Below are positions 1-11,552 of a stretch of DNA of 64,000 bases, piece by piece. The notes under the pieces are model-generated. The model had not been told where the DNA came from. It was given only the letters and a program-made list of their open reading frames with translations, and ran no database searches. Made by a program: the position numbers and the translations under genes. Location of the stretch: NCBI GenBank assembly GCA_907163375.1, contig CAJQUW010003653.1, positions 62,001 through 126,000 of the forward strand. Reading direction: 5' to 3'. The stretch is from Prostheceraeus crozeri (taxonomy: Eukaryota > Platyhelminthes > Polycladida > Euryleptidae). Each line of letters starts with the position of its first letter. The stretch's first letter is position 1.

Positions 1-1109
1 GAGAATCTTAAAGAAGACCTACGGGAGATGGCTGAAGCACTCATGACCGAGCGATTGAAAAGAGTCCGTTGAGATCGGTGTCACATGCCCAACATAAGCG
101 ACAGCTCAGCGGTTTCGGTCTAAAGTATGATACCGTACCTTGCCCTCCTTCCATCTGTGGCAGTGCTCGTCGTACAAAGGGAAAGCCTCACCGTAGGAAG
201 TATCATATCGAAGGTCTCCACCTCACGTTGAAATGACTTGATAGCCAGACATGAAACGTGCTTGATAGCAAGCCGTGGAGAGGGATGGCAAGCCGTGATG
301 CAATGCAATGGAGATGTTTAGATACCACCCATGACAAGATAGCTAAGACTCAACCGATTGGCGGTCAAAGTGCTACGTTGAGAACTGTGTCAAATGCCCA
401 ACATGAGTTGCCCCAGGGGTTTTGGTCTAAAATATGACGCACTCCCTTGCCACACTTATCACTACGGCATCATCCGCCGTCCCGAAGGAACACCCGGTCA
501 TTGGAATATTACGGCAAAACTGTCCGTACTATGCTCTTTTTCAGTGAATTTGTTTGATATCAGCTTGTAAAATGTAAAGACTTGTTCGTACACACTTACA
601 AATGCCTTCGTTGACTTCAGCAGGGTCGAAAACCCTGGAGAACCTCCAAAAATAACGAATTTAAATTTTTGGCAAGTTTGAATTACTTGTAAAACCTTTA
701 TAAGTAGCTTATGACTTGACCTGAATCGTGACCTTTCGAACTAACGTTGAGCGAAGTCCATCCGATTCCTGCAAGCAGAGATACATGCCTTTAACGTTTA
801 GGCCTACTGCGATGGTCTGATCTCCAGGCCATCTCCTGGCATTCCACTCACTCTGACACCTTAGTTGAGTGCGGCAATCGAAAAATCTGCCTTGGTTTCT
901 TACAGAAACCCGGTTTTCAGAGATTTCCAAGTCGGAGCTCCGGAATTCACCACCCTCGACCAAGTCGGGAGGAGAACTGATGCCTGTCAAGAAAGGCGAT
1001 CGAGGAGAAGTCGGTCGAGAAAACTCCACTCCTGCCTTCCAGCCACTATTTTCCTCTCTGAGTCCCTCCTCTCTCCCCAGAACCTTCCATCCAAGTCTGC
1101 CTGCTGGCT
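1..1109. other. No gene recognised; one diverged duplication
   Basis: I see no convincing gene here. Short open frames on both strands lack domain-like composition. The stretches around 69-150 and 374-440 are diverged copies of each other: both contain a GTTGAGA start, ATGCCCAACAT and a GGTYTAAARTATGA end. This suggests an old, decayed repeat about 300 bp long. Confidence 0.5.
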
Positions 1110-1925
1110 TGCCTGTCAGGAGGGGGGGGGGTTACCACTTTTCTCTCCGATTGAGCTGAAAATCATCCCTACCGATGCAAAATGTCATGTAGAATCCGAA
1201 TCTGGCGAGCACTCCTTCAGCCTGAAATATGATCTTTCTTATCCGAAAACGTCCAAAACCTGCCCATTCTAAGTCTGTCGTTTTTTGGAGATTCCTGCCA
1301 TCTGAAAGTCACTCTCCACTCGAAACCAAGGAAGGGTTGGACAAACGATACTTTCCACTGAATTTTTTCTCACTCTTAGCTTTCAAACGGGCTATCGCAC
1401 GACTTAATACGATCCCTACAAACCAAGATTAAAGTCACTGTCCAGAGGGGAGGGACTCAGAACTTTTTCTTTCCGACTGAGCTGGTAACAACCTTCCTAA
1501 CCCACATTTTCGCGTAGAATCCGAATCTGACCTCCGTTTTTCCCATCCGAGGCATCGTTCGCTCGCTTGAGCCATTTTCTTAAAATTCTAACTCTGTCAT
1601 TTCTTCGAAGATGGTCAAAAATCCTAAAGTCGCTCTTACACGTAAACGAAGGAACGTAGAGACAAGCCGTCTCGTTCAGTAAATTTGTCTCACTTTTGGC
1701 TTTCAAACGAGCTGTCACGACTTTCTACGATCCCTACAAGCCAATATTGAAGTCACTGTCCAAGTGGGGGATGACTCAGCACTTTTTCTTTGCGATTGAA
1801 CTGGAAATCACTTCCTAACCCAAAAGTTTACGTAGAATCCGAATCTGGCCACGGTTTGTCCATGCGAACCCTCCTTCATCCCGAAATATGGCCCTTCTTA
1901 TCCCAAAATGTCCAAAACCTACACT
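1110..1925. repeat. Tandem repeat, ~320-bp period, about 2.5 copies
   Basis: The word GTAGAATCCGAATCTG occurs at about 1189, 1514 and 1832, giving spacings of 325 and 318 bp. Flanking words recur in the same order each time: a G-run then ACTCAG, TTTTTCT, YGATTGAGCTG, then a TCAAACG block and ACGATCCCTACAA. The copies have diverged by substitutions and small indels, so this is an old satellite-like array and not coding. Confidence 0.75.
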
Positions 1926-2880
1926 AACACGATAGGAGAACGGTCAAGACCTAACAACCTCACAGGGGGGATCGTTTGTTCCACTAGGTCCGATCACCAC
2001 CATCACATCCTTGGCCACTTCCTTCGAGAGTGGGGTGGCTGAGTCTTCAGCGATGACTCATCGCTGCACCGCACCGAGCTTGGCGTGGGAGCTGGGTTAC
2101 TACTATTAGGACTTCAGAAATAAGGAGAAATTGAAGAAGTTCGCTAATGATTGCAAGATAGAAAATGTTGGAAGTAGCTGTCAGCTACTTATGGCAGGAA
2201 GACACCTGAAAGCAGTTGTTGCCTGATAAAGACATGATAGAGTAAAAGGCTAGCTAGGGTAATATGATATTTATGGTATTATTCATTGGTCGTACTCAGA
2301 TTTATTCATGCGAAAATTGAGTAACTTGACATCTCTTCAGCTACAATTCAGCTTAAATTATAAATTATCAAAATTGCCACATGCATATTCATTTCAATTG
2401 AAAAAACATGGGAGCACATTTTGCTAACTTTTCGGTAACTTTTCAGATTGGGTATTGTCTTCAATGTGGCACTCCAGACCGAATTTCCTTCTTTACTTAT
2501 TCCCCACTTGACAAGCAAGCGGCGCAGCTACCCATAAAATTAACAAATTGACGAACAATCACGATTTATCTATCACGGTGTGAAGGAGAGGCGGCTGCAT
2601 TTTGAAAGTTTCCCACTGTGTCTCTCAACGGTTTCCGATGTATTTTTGCATGAAAACTTCGAAAATCATAGTCTAAAATTTACGCAATTAGTCCCTTTCG
2701 ACAAAATGGCGGACACTGAAACCTAAACTGAATTCTGGTGCTGTTAAAAACTTCCTAAACATATAAGCTAAATATGTATTATGCGTTAATAATTCCAGAA
2801 TGCAGTTTCGGTTGAGCTTTCTTCATTTCTCGAAACAGGCTAGCTATTTGATACGGCAATAGAAATAATTGAACACAGCG
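1926..2880. other. No gene recognised
   Basis: Mixed-composition DNA with no long open frame and no terminal repeats that I could pair. It may hold remnants of the Penelope-like element that follows, but I cannot show this. Confidence 0.4.
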
Positions 2881-2891
2881 GGTCCGGAATT

Positions 2892-3590
2892 GTGGTTAAG
2901 GATAGGATTTCTTGGTGGCGTGCGGACCCTACTGGTATTTCTGTGCACATAGTTATCTGGCTACCGTCTCATATAAAATCGAAATTCGTTAGCAGCAGCT
3001 ACAAATATCTAAAAATTCTTTGTTCAGACGCTAACAATTTGGAAAATAGTAAAACCAAAAAGCATCTAAAACTAAAACCCATTGGGTTCAACCCTTTCAA
3101 GTACCCTAACGTTAATAAGCCTACGATTCGTAACCATAACTGCCCTAACAAAATCAAACTAAAATTAAATTTTGTGAGCGACGCAGCTACCCGTAAAATG
3201 AATAAATTAACTAAGAATTACGATCTACCTATCAGAGTGATAAATCGATCCGGTACAAAAATTAGCAACAATTTCAATTTTAATTATAAAGAAAAATGTG
3301 TCAAGCGCTTCCTGATAGGTATAATTGTAGCATGCGCTATGTTGGAAATCGTTTTACATGCAGATGATGCAATGAGTGTTATATTGGCTCTACGAGTCGA
3401 CCTTTCGGCATCCGTTTTGCCGAACATCGTAGAAGCATTGACAATCTAGACAGTACGAGTGCCATCTCAGATCATATTGTCCTACGTCATTCTGATCGTT
3501 CTTTTTGTGTAGACGACTTTGATGTCGATATCATCGATCGCCTCAGCAACCCTATTCATACTGGGGTGGCTGAGGCGAATTACATCAGGA
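2892..3590 (+). pseudogene. Penelope-like element, GIY-YIG endonuclease end (decayed)
   Basis: This is the C-terminal end of a Penelope-like retroelement. An open frame from 2892 contains the basic linker expected between reverse transcriptase and endonuclease (KLNFVSDAATRKMNK, then a YDLPIRVINRSG strand). At about 3365-3540 a different frame encodes a recognisable GIY-YIG domain: CNECYIGSTSRPFGIRFAEH followed by SDHIVLRH. The frame changes between the two parts, and a TGA lies just before CNECYIG. No reverse-transcriptase core is visible upstream, so the copy is 5'-truncated as well as shifted. In the family this domain nicks target DNA for reverse transcription. The GIY-YIG call is firm; the identity of the linker is less certain. 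Confidence 0.7.
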
Positions 3591-3800
3591 TCCCTTGTCC
3601 ATCCATGAATAGGAAACACGAGTTGATGAGAAGTCAACTGGCATACCAATGCCAGTTTGTCCATGAGTAAGTCAGTGGCGGACGAAACGTCGGGCGGTTT
3701 ACACATTGTAATTTTATATATCTTAAAAATTAGAAACATCGCCATCACAAGGGAGTGTTTTCAATTCCAATGGTAACAAATAGGAATTTCCCCCCGTACA
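3540..3800 (+). other. Structured 3' tail of the Penelope-like fragment
   Basis: Downstream of the GIY-YIG remnant are several paired segments. CCTCAGC (about 3540) pairs with GCTGAGG (about 3569), CCTATTCAT with ATGAATAGG, and AACTGGCAT with ATGCCAGTT (about 3636-3658). They are followed by GGCGGACGAAACGTCGGGC. The order GATGAG, hairpin, CGAAAC resembles the hammerhead-type motifs known from Penelope-like termini, but the core is not exact. Confidence 0.4.
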
Positions 3801-3974
3801 AGGCTATTAACAATGTCAATCTATGAACAGAGACGCTTTCAATGTATTCACTATGGAATCAGCTTCCATTCGATACATCACTCGAGATGCATCAACCAAC
3901 TATTGAATAGAGAACAGAAGAGAGCAGAAAAGAGAACATTTGGAACAAAATTGTTCTTAGATGGGACCATGAAA

Positions 3975-4265
3975 CAACCCGAGAAAAAAAACTTGATAAA
4001 CTTAATAGGAGATCAAATAATACCGAAATAACCTACTGGGATCCTTAACAATACCACACAAACTTATGAAGTCAAGAAATACCGAATAAACTTATTAGGA
4101 TTCATCAGTATCCCAGTAGGTTTAATAGGATTGATAAAATGTCCTACAAAGTTTATCGGGCAATTGTAAAAATTAATCAACTTGATGGGACACTACATGG
4201 AAGTTCATCAGGCAGTTGTAAAATCAGACAAACTTGATGGGACTTTTCTCAGTTTTCGGGATTTC
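3975..4265. repeat. MITE-like unit with repeated AACTTGATGGGA words
   Basis: The unit starts near CCCGAGAAAAAA and ends with TTTTCGGG in inverted orientation. Its interior is made of variants of AAACTTGATGGGA and AACTTAATAGGA in both orientations. The same words and the same CCCGAGAAAAA terminus occur at 11110-11535, so the two are one repeat family. No coding frame is supported. Confidence 0.55.
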
Positions 4266-4774
4266 TACGCAGTGCAGTTACACACTTTTGGCTCCTGACT
4301 AAGCGCTGCCATCACGGCCGAAATTACAGTCTGTTTCAATTTACTTCTCACACTCAATATTTTTGTTGCTAAAACGAATTATAGTATAAAAGCTATTTCC
4401 AGGTCATCTAGCGGAACTCAAACGTATATGATTAAGATAAATTGTGCACAGTCAAGCCTTGTGGTAAGGTGGCGAGCCGTGCATGAAGATATTGGCCCTT
4501 ATAGAGCACTTTTTTCCAATGGAGACTTAATGCGAGATTCCAAGATGGGCACGTGAAAATGTTGATTCATACTGTGCTAACATGCGCTGTTCTCGAACAC
4601 TGTTTCGACTTGTTATCTTGTCTGCAAACTGGCTCACGTGATTGTTTACGGTAATCGTACTCCAAGCTGATTGGTCAATTTTGATTTGATGTCTCTTCAG
4701 TGGGGAGATTTCAAAAAAATCTCATAACACTGGTGATTATGGTGATTCAGACAGGTTGTAACCTGATCGTAGCA

Positions 4775-5907
4775 ATGCCGCAAGGAAAGGAATTCTCAAA
4801 CAGCAAAGTTGCTGAAATAACGACCTTGTTGAAGAATACGGACTATTCACATCGAGAAATAGCTCGTAGAACAGGAATTAGCAATTTTGCAGTGTCGAGA
4901 ATTGCTAGGATGAAGACCAACGGACATTATGTAGACCATCGAAAAGGAAGGTGTGGTAAGAAAAAAGCCACTAGTAGTGCAGGTGTCCGCTTCTTAGTTC
5001 GTGAAGTAAAGAAAGACTATGGTGTTACAACTGCCAAGCTTCGAAAGCGGTTACAAGATGCAGGGACCAACGTCAGTCGAACAACTGTGTGGCGGAGGTT
5101 GAAGGAAATGAAGTGCGAATCCAAGAAGCCCAGAAAGGTCCCTCTTCTTACCAAAGCGATAAAACAAAAGAGACTTCAGTTTGCTCTTGACCACGCTGGT
5201 CGGACTTCTGAGGATTGGAGAAGGGTAAGTGAATGTCTGAATTCATTTTGTTCTGAATTTTCATGAGAAATATTAACTTGAGTAATTTTTCCAATTTTTC
5301 GCCTTTTTTATTATATTTCTTTTCTTTACAGGTGGCCCTTAGCGATGAATCGTCTTTTGAGTGCTCGTCAGTCCGTCCTAGGAGAGTCTGGACAGCTTCC
5401 TCATCGAACACTCCCTTAGAACCACGTTTGAAACATCCAGTCAAAGTTATGATGTGGGGTATTATGAGTGCTGAAGGAACCGGACGACTTCACGTATGCG
5501 AGGGGAGCATGAATCAACATTCGCATTTGCACGTCTTGGAGTCTCGTGTGAGACCTCAAATGGAGCAATGGAATTCTGCTGGGGTTAACATCTTTATGTA
5601 CGACTCGGCACCGTGCCACAAGGCTAGACTGTGCACAAATTATCTGAATCAAATCAATCTGGATGTTTTGAAATGGCCTGGAAATTCGCCAGACCTCAAT
5701 CCTCTGGAGACACTTTGGGGGATACTGAAACAGAGACTTTGTGAATATGATTTGCCTACTGAACAGACATTAATTGCAAAAATTGTACTGTTGTTGCATA
5801 ATGATGTCTCCTTTACCGAAACATGTGAAAAGTTAGTAGATTCCATGCAAAAAAGGAATTCTAGCAGTGATCAAAGTACGAGGAGGACATACCCGGTTTT
5901 AGCTTGA
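4775..5907 (+). CDS. Tc1-type transposase with one intron (DD34E)
   Basis: This is a cut-and-paste transposase of about 341 residues, the usual Tc1 length. I start it at the ATG at 4775 (MPQGKEFSNSK), which leads directly into the paired helix-turn-helix region (REIARRTGIS, then TTAKLRKRLQDAG), rather than at the in-frame ATG at 4700. Exon 1 is 4775-5224 and exon 2 is 5332-5907. The intron (5225-5331, 107 bp) has a GTAAGT donor and a pyrimidine-rich TTTACAG acceptor and splits WRR from VALSDES. The catalytic triad is visible as SDES, YDSAPCHKA and NPLE, with 34 residues between the second Asp and the Glu. No stop or frameshift is seen after splicing, so the gene may still work. The N-terminal start choice is an inference. 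Confidence 0.88.
5225..5331 (+). other. Intron of the Tc1 transposase
   Basis: Canonical GTAAGT donor after AGAAGG and a TTTCTTTTCTTTACAG acceptor with a T-rich tract. Removing it joins two phase-0 codons and restores the conserved WRR-VALSDES segment. The track through the intron contains stops in the coding frame, which supports splicing. Confidence 0.85.
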
Positions 5908-6127
5908 AATCTGTTCTGCCTTCGAGTCTATTTTTTCATTTACAGCAATTTGTAGCATTCAATTTTAATACATGAGTTACATCAGTTCTTTTTTTTACTT
6001 GCATGTCGACATAAAACACTATAATAGCACCTCAAACTTCCAGGAATAGTTTAAATATAGTTTAGATACTATGACTTGCATGAATCTGCAAAAATATGTG
6101 GTGTGAGAAGTAAATTGAAACAGACTG

Positions 6128-6480
6128 TATGTATTTTTCAAAACTGAATACGCTTCCACGTTGAGTACTGAATTATGTGATGCCAGAATAAAATCACATG
6201 TTTTGTTGGATTGATTCGTCGCGTCGATGCACTCAGATTCCAAGAAAGACTACAGAATGTTCTAAAAATTAGCAAACTTTCCACCGCACCGGAAGTGTAC
6301 TTTCCGGTGTGCCGTGCGATTTGACCTCATGAATTTTCTGAAAATTTTGTGCAGGCTTGCCAGAAAAACTAAGCAAACTATTTACATCAGAACCTTCTCC
6401 ACAAAAAAGCACACATGGTATAACAGTGAGGCCCAATACCAAGTACATGTATATAGTAAAGACTAAACAGTTTGTTTTTA
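6128..6480. other. No gene recognised
   Basis: Short spacer between the Tc1 element and the next repeat. It has small open frames on both strands without recognisable content and no paired termini. Confidence 0.5.
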
Positions 6481-7135
6481 GTAGTATACTTCGCATCTCA
6501 AATCTGCGAAAGCGATGTGATTTTGAAAGCTTTTACACAGGCAATGTCCGTTGCGCAATTTCCCCGCTCTTCTCGCGTTAGCAAGGAGATTTCATCCATA
6601 TCCATGATTCGATAACATTGGTCTTTGTCCGGGTTCGCGTGCAGACAGCTACAGATGGATCAATGATGATGACGCTTCTCGCTTGCAGCGACACACAAAG
6701 CGAGCAACGAGCATCTCCTTCATTGCATCGCGAAGCTGATGATGTTACGTCAAATATAGCAGTAAAGGCTGGACTTTAACGTACGCGCGCCATTACTGCT
6801 ATCCTTCGTCTATCGGTAGAGACCAGCATATGTCTCAGTGTTGTCTATTTATCTCATATCAAATTTAGTGACACATGGATTAAATTATACATTCGTCATG
6901 GTTAAGAATTCTTCGAACGAGTGCAACTTTTCATCCGACAGATTTGAGGAAATTCATGCCGTGAAAATCAGGAGACATCAGTAGAGTCTTTTGAATGAAG
7001 CAGTCAAAACATGTTCTATCTCCGTAGGCAATGACTTGTCATCTAGTTTCTCAACTCTATGGTTCGAGCTCAATGCTTCTCATGTTCCTGTGCCGATTAT
7101 GTGCATCGCAACATGTAAGTATCAGCATGCAAGTT
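6481..7135 (+). repeat. Inverted relative of 47750-48490, with splice donor
   Basis: About 650 bp here align with 48490-47750 on the opposite strand. Shared landmarks in order are GCGAAAGCGATGTGATTTTG, AAAGCTTTTACACAG, GACAGCTACAGATGGA, GTTACGTCAAATATAGCAG, TCAAATTTAGTGA, TCATCCGA and CAACATGTAAGT. The block has diverged, but its end at a perfect GTAAGT donor (about 7115) is kept in both copies. A short frame beginning ATGGTTAAGAATTCTTCG aligns with a short frame in the other copy (both with an SSN and an SSDR). It could be the promoter and first exon of a large transposon's gene; the function is unknown. Confidence 0.55.
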
Positions 7136-9920
7136 CATATTTTAAGTTGTGATTGAAAGAAATAAGACCTTTATTTAAGCTTATAAGTGATACATCGTCA
7201 AAAGAATTCATTCATATGTTAACAATCGAAATCCCTAGAAACATTATTGTGCTTTTGGGAAATGCTTTAATTTATATCAGATTTATATCAGATTACAAAA
7301 ATATTTATGATGGTGATTCAAAATGCATCAGTTATCCAAACATCATATTTTTGCTTCAATATCATCAATCAAAGACACATCATTCACACGATGAGAGATT
7401 TTTAAGAATATCTTGAAGAAAAGCCCTTTGTAGAGACGGTCCTGGAAAATCTTATTTTTTAAAAAAAAGCCTCTTACTTTCACAGGAATAAAGAACTCGA
7501 GATTTTTGACTTAAGAACGTTGATGATATTATAACACTCCCCAAGATAAGTCGCGTTTTGATTAACCCTGTGCTTGTTTTATGAAATCTTATACATATTT
7601 CCACATTGCATTTTTACACATATTTATTCTCGTTGCAATATCAAGTTTAAACAATTTTGTAATTTTTGCTTGCTATGCACACCTAAATTATAATTCGTCA
7701 CTCGATCTCGCTATAAGAATCTCGACGCGTTGCATCAAGAATCTCACATTTTTTAAATTCCTGCAAAAGTCAGAGGCAATTTCAAAAATATTTAGGAGTA
7801 TCCATGGATGATTATTTGAAACTCTCGAAAGTGTGTTAGCCTATATGGAAATGTCAAAACGAACCTGCAATTTTGTAGCGGTAGATGATAAATTATATTA
7901 TGTAAATGTATTATTCATGTTACGAATATAATTATTCAATCATATTCATAAATTGCATTCATATAAGATATCTTAATATTATTCAGTTGATCACATAATT
8001 CTCGAAAAACTAAACATTGCTTTCGTTAATGCCTATTCAATATTCAGTTCATTGTATTGAGGTATATTTATCTTGATATTGAGATTTTTAATTAATCGCA
8101 GTTGCCATTCCTGAGCTATTTCGATGTTTTCCGCACCATTGCGCTCTTTTTGAGTGATATTGCGCAAATCATTTTGATGTCAATGCAAAAAATGATAAAA
8201 GAGATATCTCCGACATGCATTATTGTTCATGAAACATATTATAAAAGATATAGTATGAAAGATATTCAACCGAATTCAATGAATGGAGGAGGTCAAACGT
8301 GTGGATAAAACTGTAGTGGAACTGGATAAGCGCAACGTGAGGTTACCTAGACGACGGTCATACCGGCAGCAGCCCAGTTAGCCTATACTCAAACAAAGAC
8401 AGTTTGACACAAATCTTCTTGATATCATGAACGTTTTAGTGACACAATTCTACCCAAATAACGTTGTTTCTTTAAATTAGATTTGAAGTTATTGTTTTTC
8501 AGATGTATAATTAGATACTAATTTCATCATCCGGTATACTTTATTTCCAACATTTTTTTAAAAGTTTTCAGCATATATGAGCTGTTTATGCACAGATGCC
8601 TGAAATTAAGTTCGTTTGTTTACTGAGGATCTTGATTGGATGTTAGCTGGTTTTATCTACTAGTGTTTTTATCTAAAATAATGTAACGTACAGGTAGGCT
8701 ATATACGTAAATAAGCAAAATTTACTTTGGGTCAGGTTTCAATTTTTTATCTTAACTGACTGTCTGCGATCTTTTCAGGATTTTTTCGAGTGGCAACTTT
8801 ATAATTAATTACTGCCAAATCATTTATTTTTACTTTACATTATCAGTCAATCTTTGAATTAGCTTATTATTTGACTACATGTTGGCGTTTTGGTAATTCG
8901 GTCCGAATTTGTATACTCGCCCGGTCCCCATCTTTGGGCCTGTTTTATGTTAGAGCACTGCCTCTGACCTATAATGGTCAGTAAACTTTGCTATTTAATG
9001 TTATATTATCAACTTTTAAGGTATGGATGTCCTTCCTGACTTGTGATGGGTTATTACGATTATGAATTCAGAAAAGTTATATTCAATGCAAAGGAGATTT
9101 TTCGACAAGAACAACTGAGATGTACCAGCAGCATTTATATCAGGTTGTTTCTACGAATTCTCCGGCATTTGGAGTAAACGCCTACTAAAGTTTCTGAAAT
9201 ATTGAAGCTGCCTAGCCTAGTGGTGTTGATCCCATGCACCTTTTCTATCTCGGTGTGAACAAGGCATTGCTTTCAATTATTCTCAAGAACGAGCTTGTGG
9301 ATTGCTTGATTTTGTCCTCGACCATCGAAAAAGTGGTAGTTCCTCATTATTTTAGAAGAAACACCGAAATATATTGACTGAATTTGCGTTGTGGAAAGCG
9401 CAAGAGCATGGAGTATTCCTCTTATATTACGCGCCCTTAGTTTTATGTATTGCTTGCGGTTGTCCCAAGAACAATCCAACGATATATCTTTAGTTTACTG
9501 TCAATTCTCTCGACGTCTGTGTATTTATTATGGTCTGAAAATGAGTGCGATATTATTGACACTGAATTTTACATAAAGAAATTTCAATCTTATCTGGTGA
9601 GTATATTCCGTGAGAACTGTGACCCTACACTGTCTATCCGACCTTCCTGAGCAAGTCCGTCGATTTGGTCCCTTGCAGAATGTCTCAGCAATGTCATTCG
9701 AAAACTTATCGGTATTTGAACTTCCAAATTAGTGTTTCATCGTCCAATTATTGTGAAACAGTTCCGCATGCAATCTGAAAATCGCCACCATTCAAAAGAT
9801 TTAAAGTGGGTGATCTTGTGTTTCATACCAGTAATTACAAAAAATTTTTGAAATGTGAGTCATGCTACGTTTTTTGAATGATCTTCGTAGATTTTCGAAG
9901 ATAAAAGCTTTGAATGTAAT
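7136..9920. other. No gene recognised; AT-rich
   Basis: AT-rich DNA with only short frames, none with a domain-like pattern or plausible splice context. I found no terminal inverted repeats for it. It may be the interior of a decayed element to which 6481-7135 is the promoter end, but that is conjecture. Confidence 0.4.
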
Positions 9921-9924
9921 TAAC

Positions 9925-10440
9925 CGTGAAACCACTTTATTAGGCGAGCGCTTTCGAGTATTTCCACTCATCTACAGGTATCATTCAACGGTAAAAGCAA
10001 GCATAAATACAATTTCAGGTGGCGCGAGATAAAATCAGAACAATTCTTCTGATGTACTGTGGTTGTTCAATAGGTTTTTATTCTGTGTGATGTATTGTTT
10101 GATGAAAAGGGTTTCTGTTATTTTTGTGTCGTTTGTGCGCATGAGTATTCTGAAGCTGTTGTGTGTTGGTGGGTGAATGTGTGTCGAGATTTCTGGCAGT
10201 GGGCGACCTTTGACGTGTTCGTTAATGCGGGTTTGCAGGTGACGGCGCGTCTCTCCGATGTATAACACTTCTCACAGTGTTCGCATTTGAATTCATAAGG
10301 AGGAGCACACGTTAGAGGGGATAATATCTTTATTTTTGAAAATTTGTTGGGTTTTGAATGATGCTGTAGATGAGTGGAAATACTCGAAAGCGCTCGCCCA
10401 ATAAAGTGCTATCTTTGCGACTTTTGTGTAACCGTGAAAC
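9925..10440 (-). mobile_element. Penelope-like fragment flanked by inverted repeats
   Basis: A GIY-YIG fragment lies between two inverted copies of a ~55-bp sequence at about 9930-9990 and 10360-10415. On the coding (minus) strand one copy reads CTGTAGATGAGTGGAAATAC then TCGAAAGCGCTCG, and the other is its reverse complement. Penelope-like elements are known for such inverted or partially tandem terminal repeats. The unit is only about 0.5 kb, so most of the element is missing. Confidence 0.65.
10035..10268 (-). pseudogene. GIY-YIG endonuclease fragment of a Penelope-like element
   Basis: The minus-strand frame encodes YIGETRRHLQTRINEH followed by a basic tail with a RILMRTND strand and TETLFIKQY, the normal order of a Penelope-like GIY-YIG nuclease. 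Immediately upstream, another frame carries the expected Cys-rich lead-in (CAPPYEFKCEHCEKCY), so a small indel separates the two halves. There is no reverse transcriptase upstream, and the piece ends at the flanking inverted repeat. It is a dead fragment. Confidence 0.75.
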
Positions 10441-11109
10441 ATTCATTGTGCAGTGCAGAGTATGTGATGACATGTTTCCATTTTTTCATTGTCAAGTAAT
10501 TTGAATTTGCCACCACATATTATGGCTAATTGTCGAATAACTGTCCGCATTTTATCTTGAAGAAGGGAGGAATCCGCGAGATTTCGCCTATTGAATTTTC
10601 CCATCACGCTATTATCATGAAGAAAAAAGATTCATATTTTGGTGTTAAAGTGATCAACAATTATGAACATGAGCAATTTCCTGAAAGGTTGACCACTATA
10701 ATTTTTCTTTCTCATGTTTGCTGTTTTCTGCTTGAAATTTTTGAAGCAATTTATTTCAACATTTGATGCAACTTCGAAAGTGGTAAAAGTCATGTAAACG
10801 CGTAATTTTTGGAACGATTCATCAAATTTAAACCTCAACCTAGCCAACATATTGACTCGTGTTTCATCTGTTTCGTATCGCAACGAGATCGCATCTTTTT
10901 GAGAAATCAATTTATTGCTATCTCGTTATTTTAATGTTATAGTGCTCTTGGTGTTCGGGAACTCTCCCAGGAAAGAAATCTAATTTTTTAATTCCACCTT
11001 TCGTTTGGATGTGTGGCTTTTCATATAAATTGATGTAATCTTATCTGAATATTTATAGAAGGTACAGTGATGTTTTGACATTATCGTTGTTTTGTAATGG
11101 CTGTGTAAG
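10441..11109. other. No gene recognised
   Basis: Low-complexity, AT-rich spacer with two short opposite-strand frames that look like chance. No terminal repeats found. Confidence 0.45.
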
Positions 11110-11535
11110 GTGTTGGGTAAGCTTAACTACAAATGCATATCCTAGTGGGATGCAGGGCATTACCGACAAAACCTAATGGGAAACTATATTAGCCTATACT
11201 TAGTGGGAATCCGTATAAAACCGAGCCAAATTAGTAGGAAACTGGATTGAACCGAACAAACCTAGTAGGAAAACCAGCGAAACTGGAATAAACCTAATGG
11301 GATACTAGATAAGACCTAACAAACCTAATAGGAAAACCAACGAAGCTGGAATAAACCTAATGGGATACTGGATTAAACCTAACAAACCTAGTAGGAAAAC
11401 AAGCGAAACTGGAATAAACCTGATGGGAGACCAACTTACGCAGAATATACCTATTGGGTACTTAGCAGGTTTTGATGTCTGAATTACTGGGTCGACTTAA
11501 TAAGTTTGTTCGGTTATTTTTTCTCGGGATGTTGA
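11110..11535. repeat. 63-bp minisatellite inside a MITE-like unit
   Basis: At least three copies of a 63-bp unit run from about 11220 to 11415. Each has AAACCTAATGGGATACT, then AACAAACCTARTAGGAAAAC, then a GCTGGAAT or ACTGGAAT end. Looser variants continue on both sides. The right end, TTTTTTCTCGGG, matches the terminus of the related unit at 3975-4265 in inverted orientation. The unit abuts the 3' end of the piggyBac gene and has probably replaced its last portion. Confidence 0.7.
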
Positions 11536-11552
11536 TGAGTGGCATCCAATAG

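Larger units (their letters stand above)
4327..6127 (+). mobile_element. Complete Tc1/mariner element (1,801 bp)
   Basis: The ends are inverted: the left begins CAGTCTGTTTCAATTTACTT and the right ends with the reverse complement (AAATTGAAACAGACTG). Both are flanked by TA, the Tc1/mariner target duplication. The terminal match extends roughly 40 bp with a few mismatches. One spliced transposase gene lies between. The matching ends, intact TA sites and open gene suggest a fairly recent insertion. Confidence 0.9.

Noticed and set aside
709-1432. Overlapping frames of 96-135 residues on both strands
   Set aside because: Composition is not protein-like, the frames overlap on both strands, and part of the region belongs to the tandem repeat at 1110-1925.
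3482-3748. 88-residue minus-strand frame
   Set aside because: It is antisense to the GIY-YIG remnant and the structured tail, and has no domain.
5148-5846. Minus-strand frames inside the Tc1 transposase
   Set aside because: They are antisense shadows of the conserved transposase exons.
7153-9650. Several 60-90-residue frames
   Set aside because: AT-rich chance frames with no motif, no splice context and no repeat boundaries.
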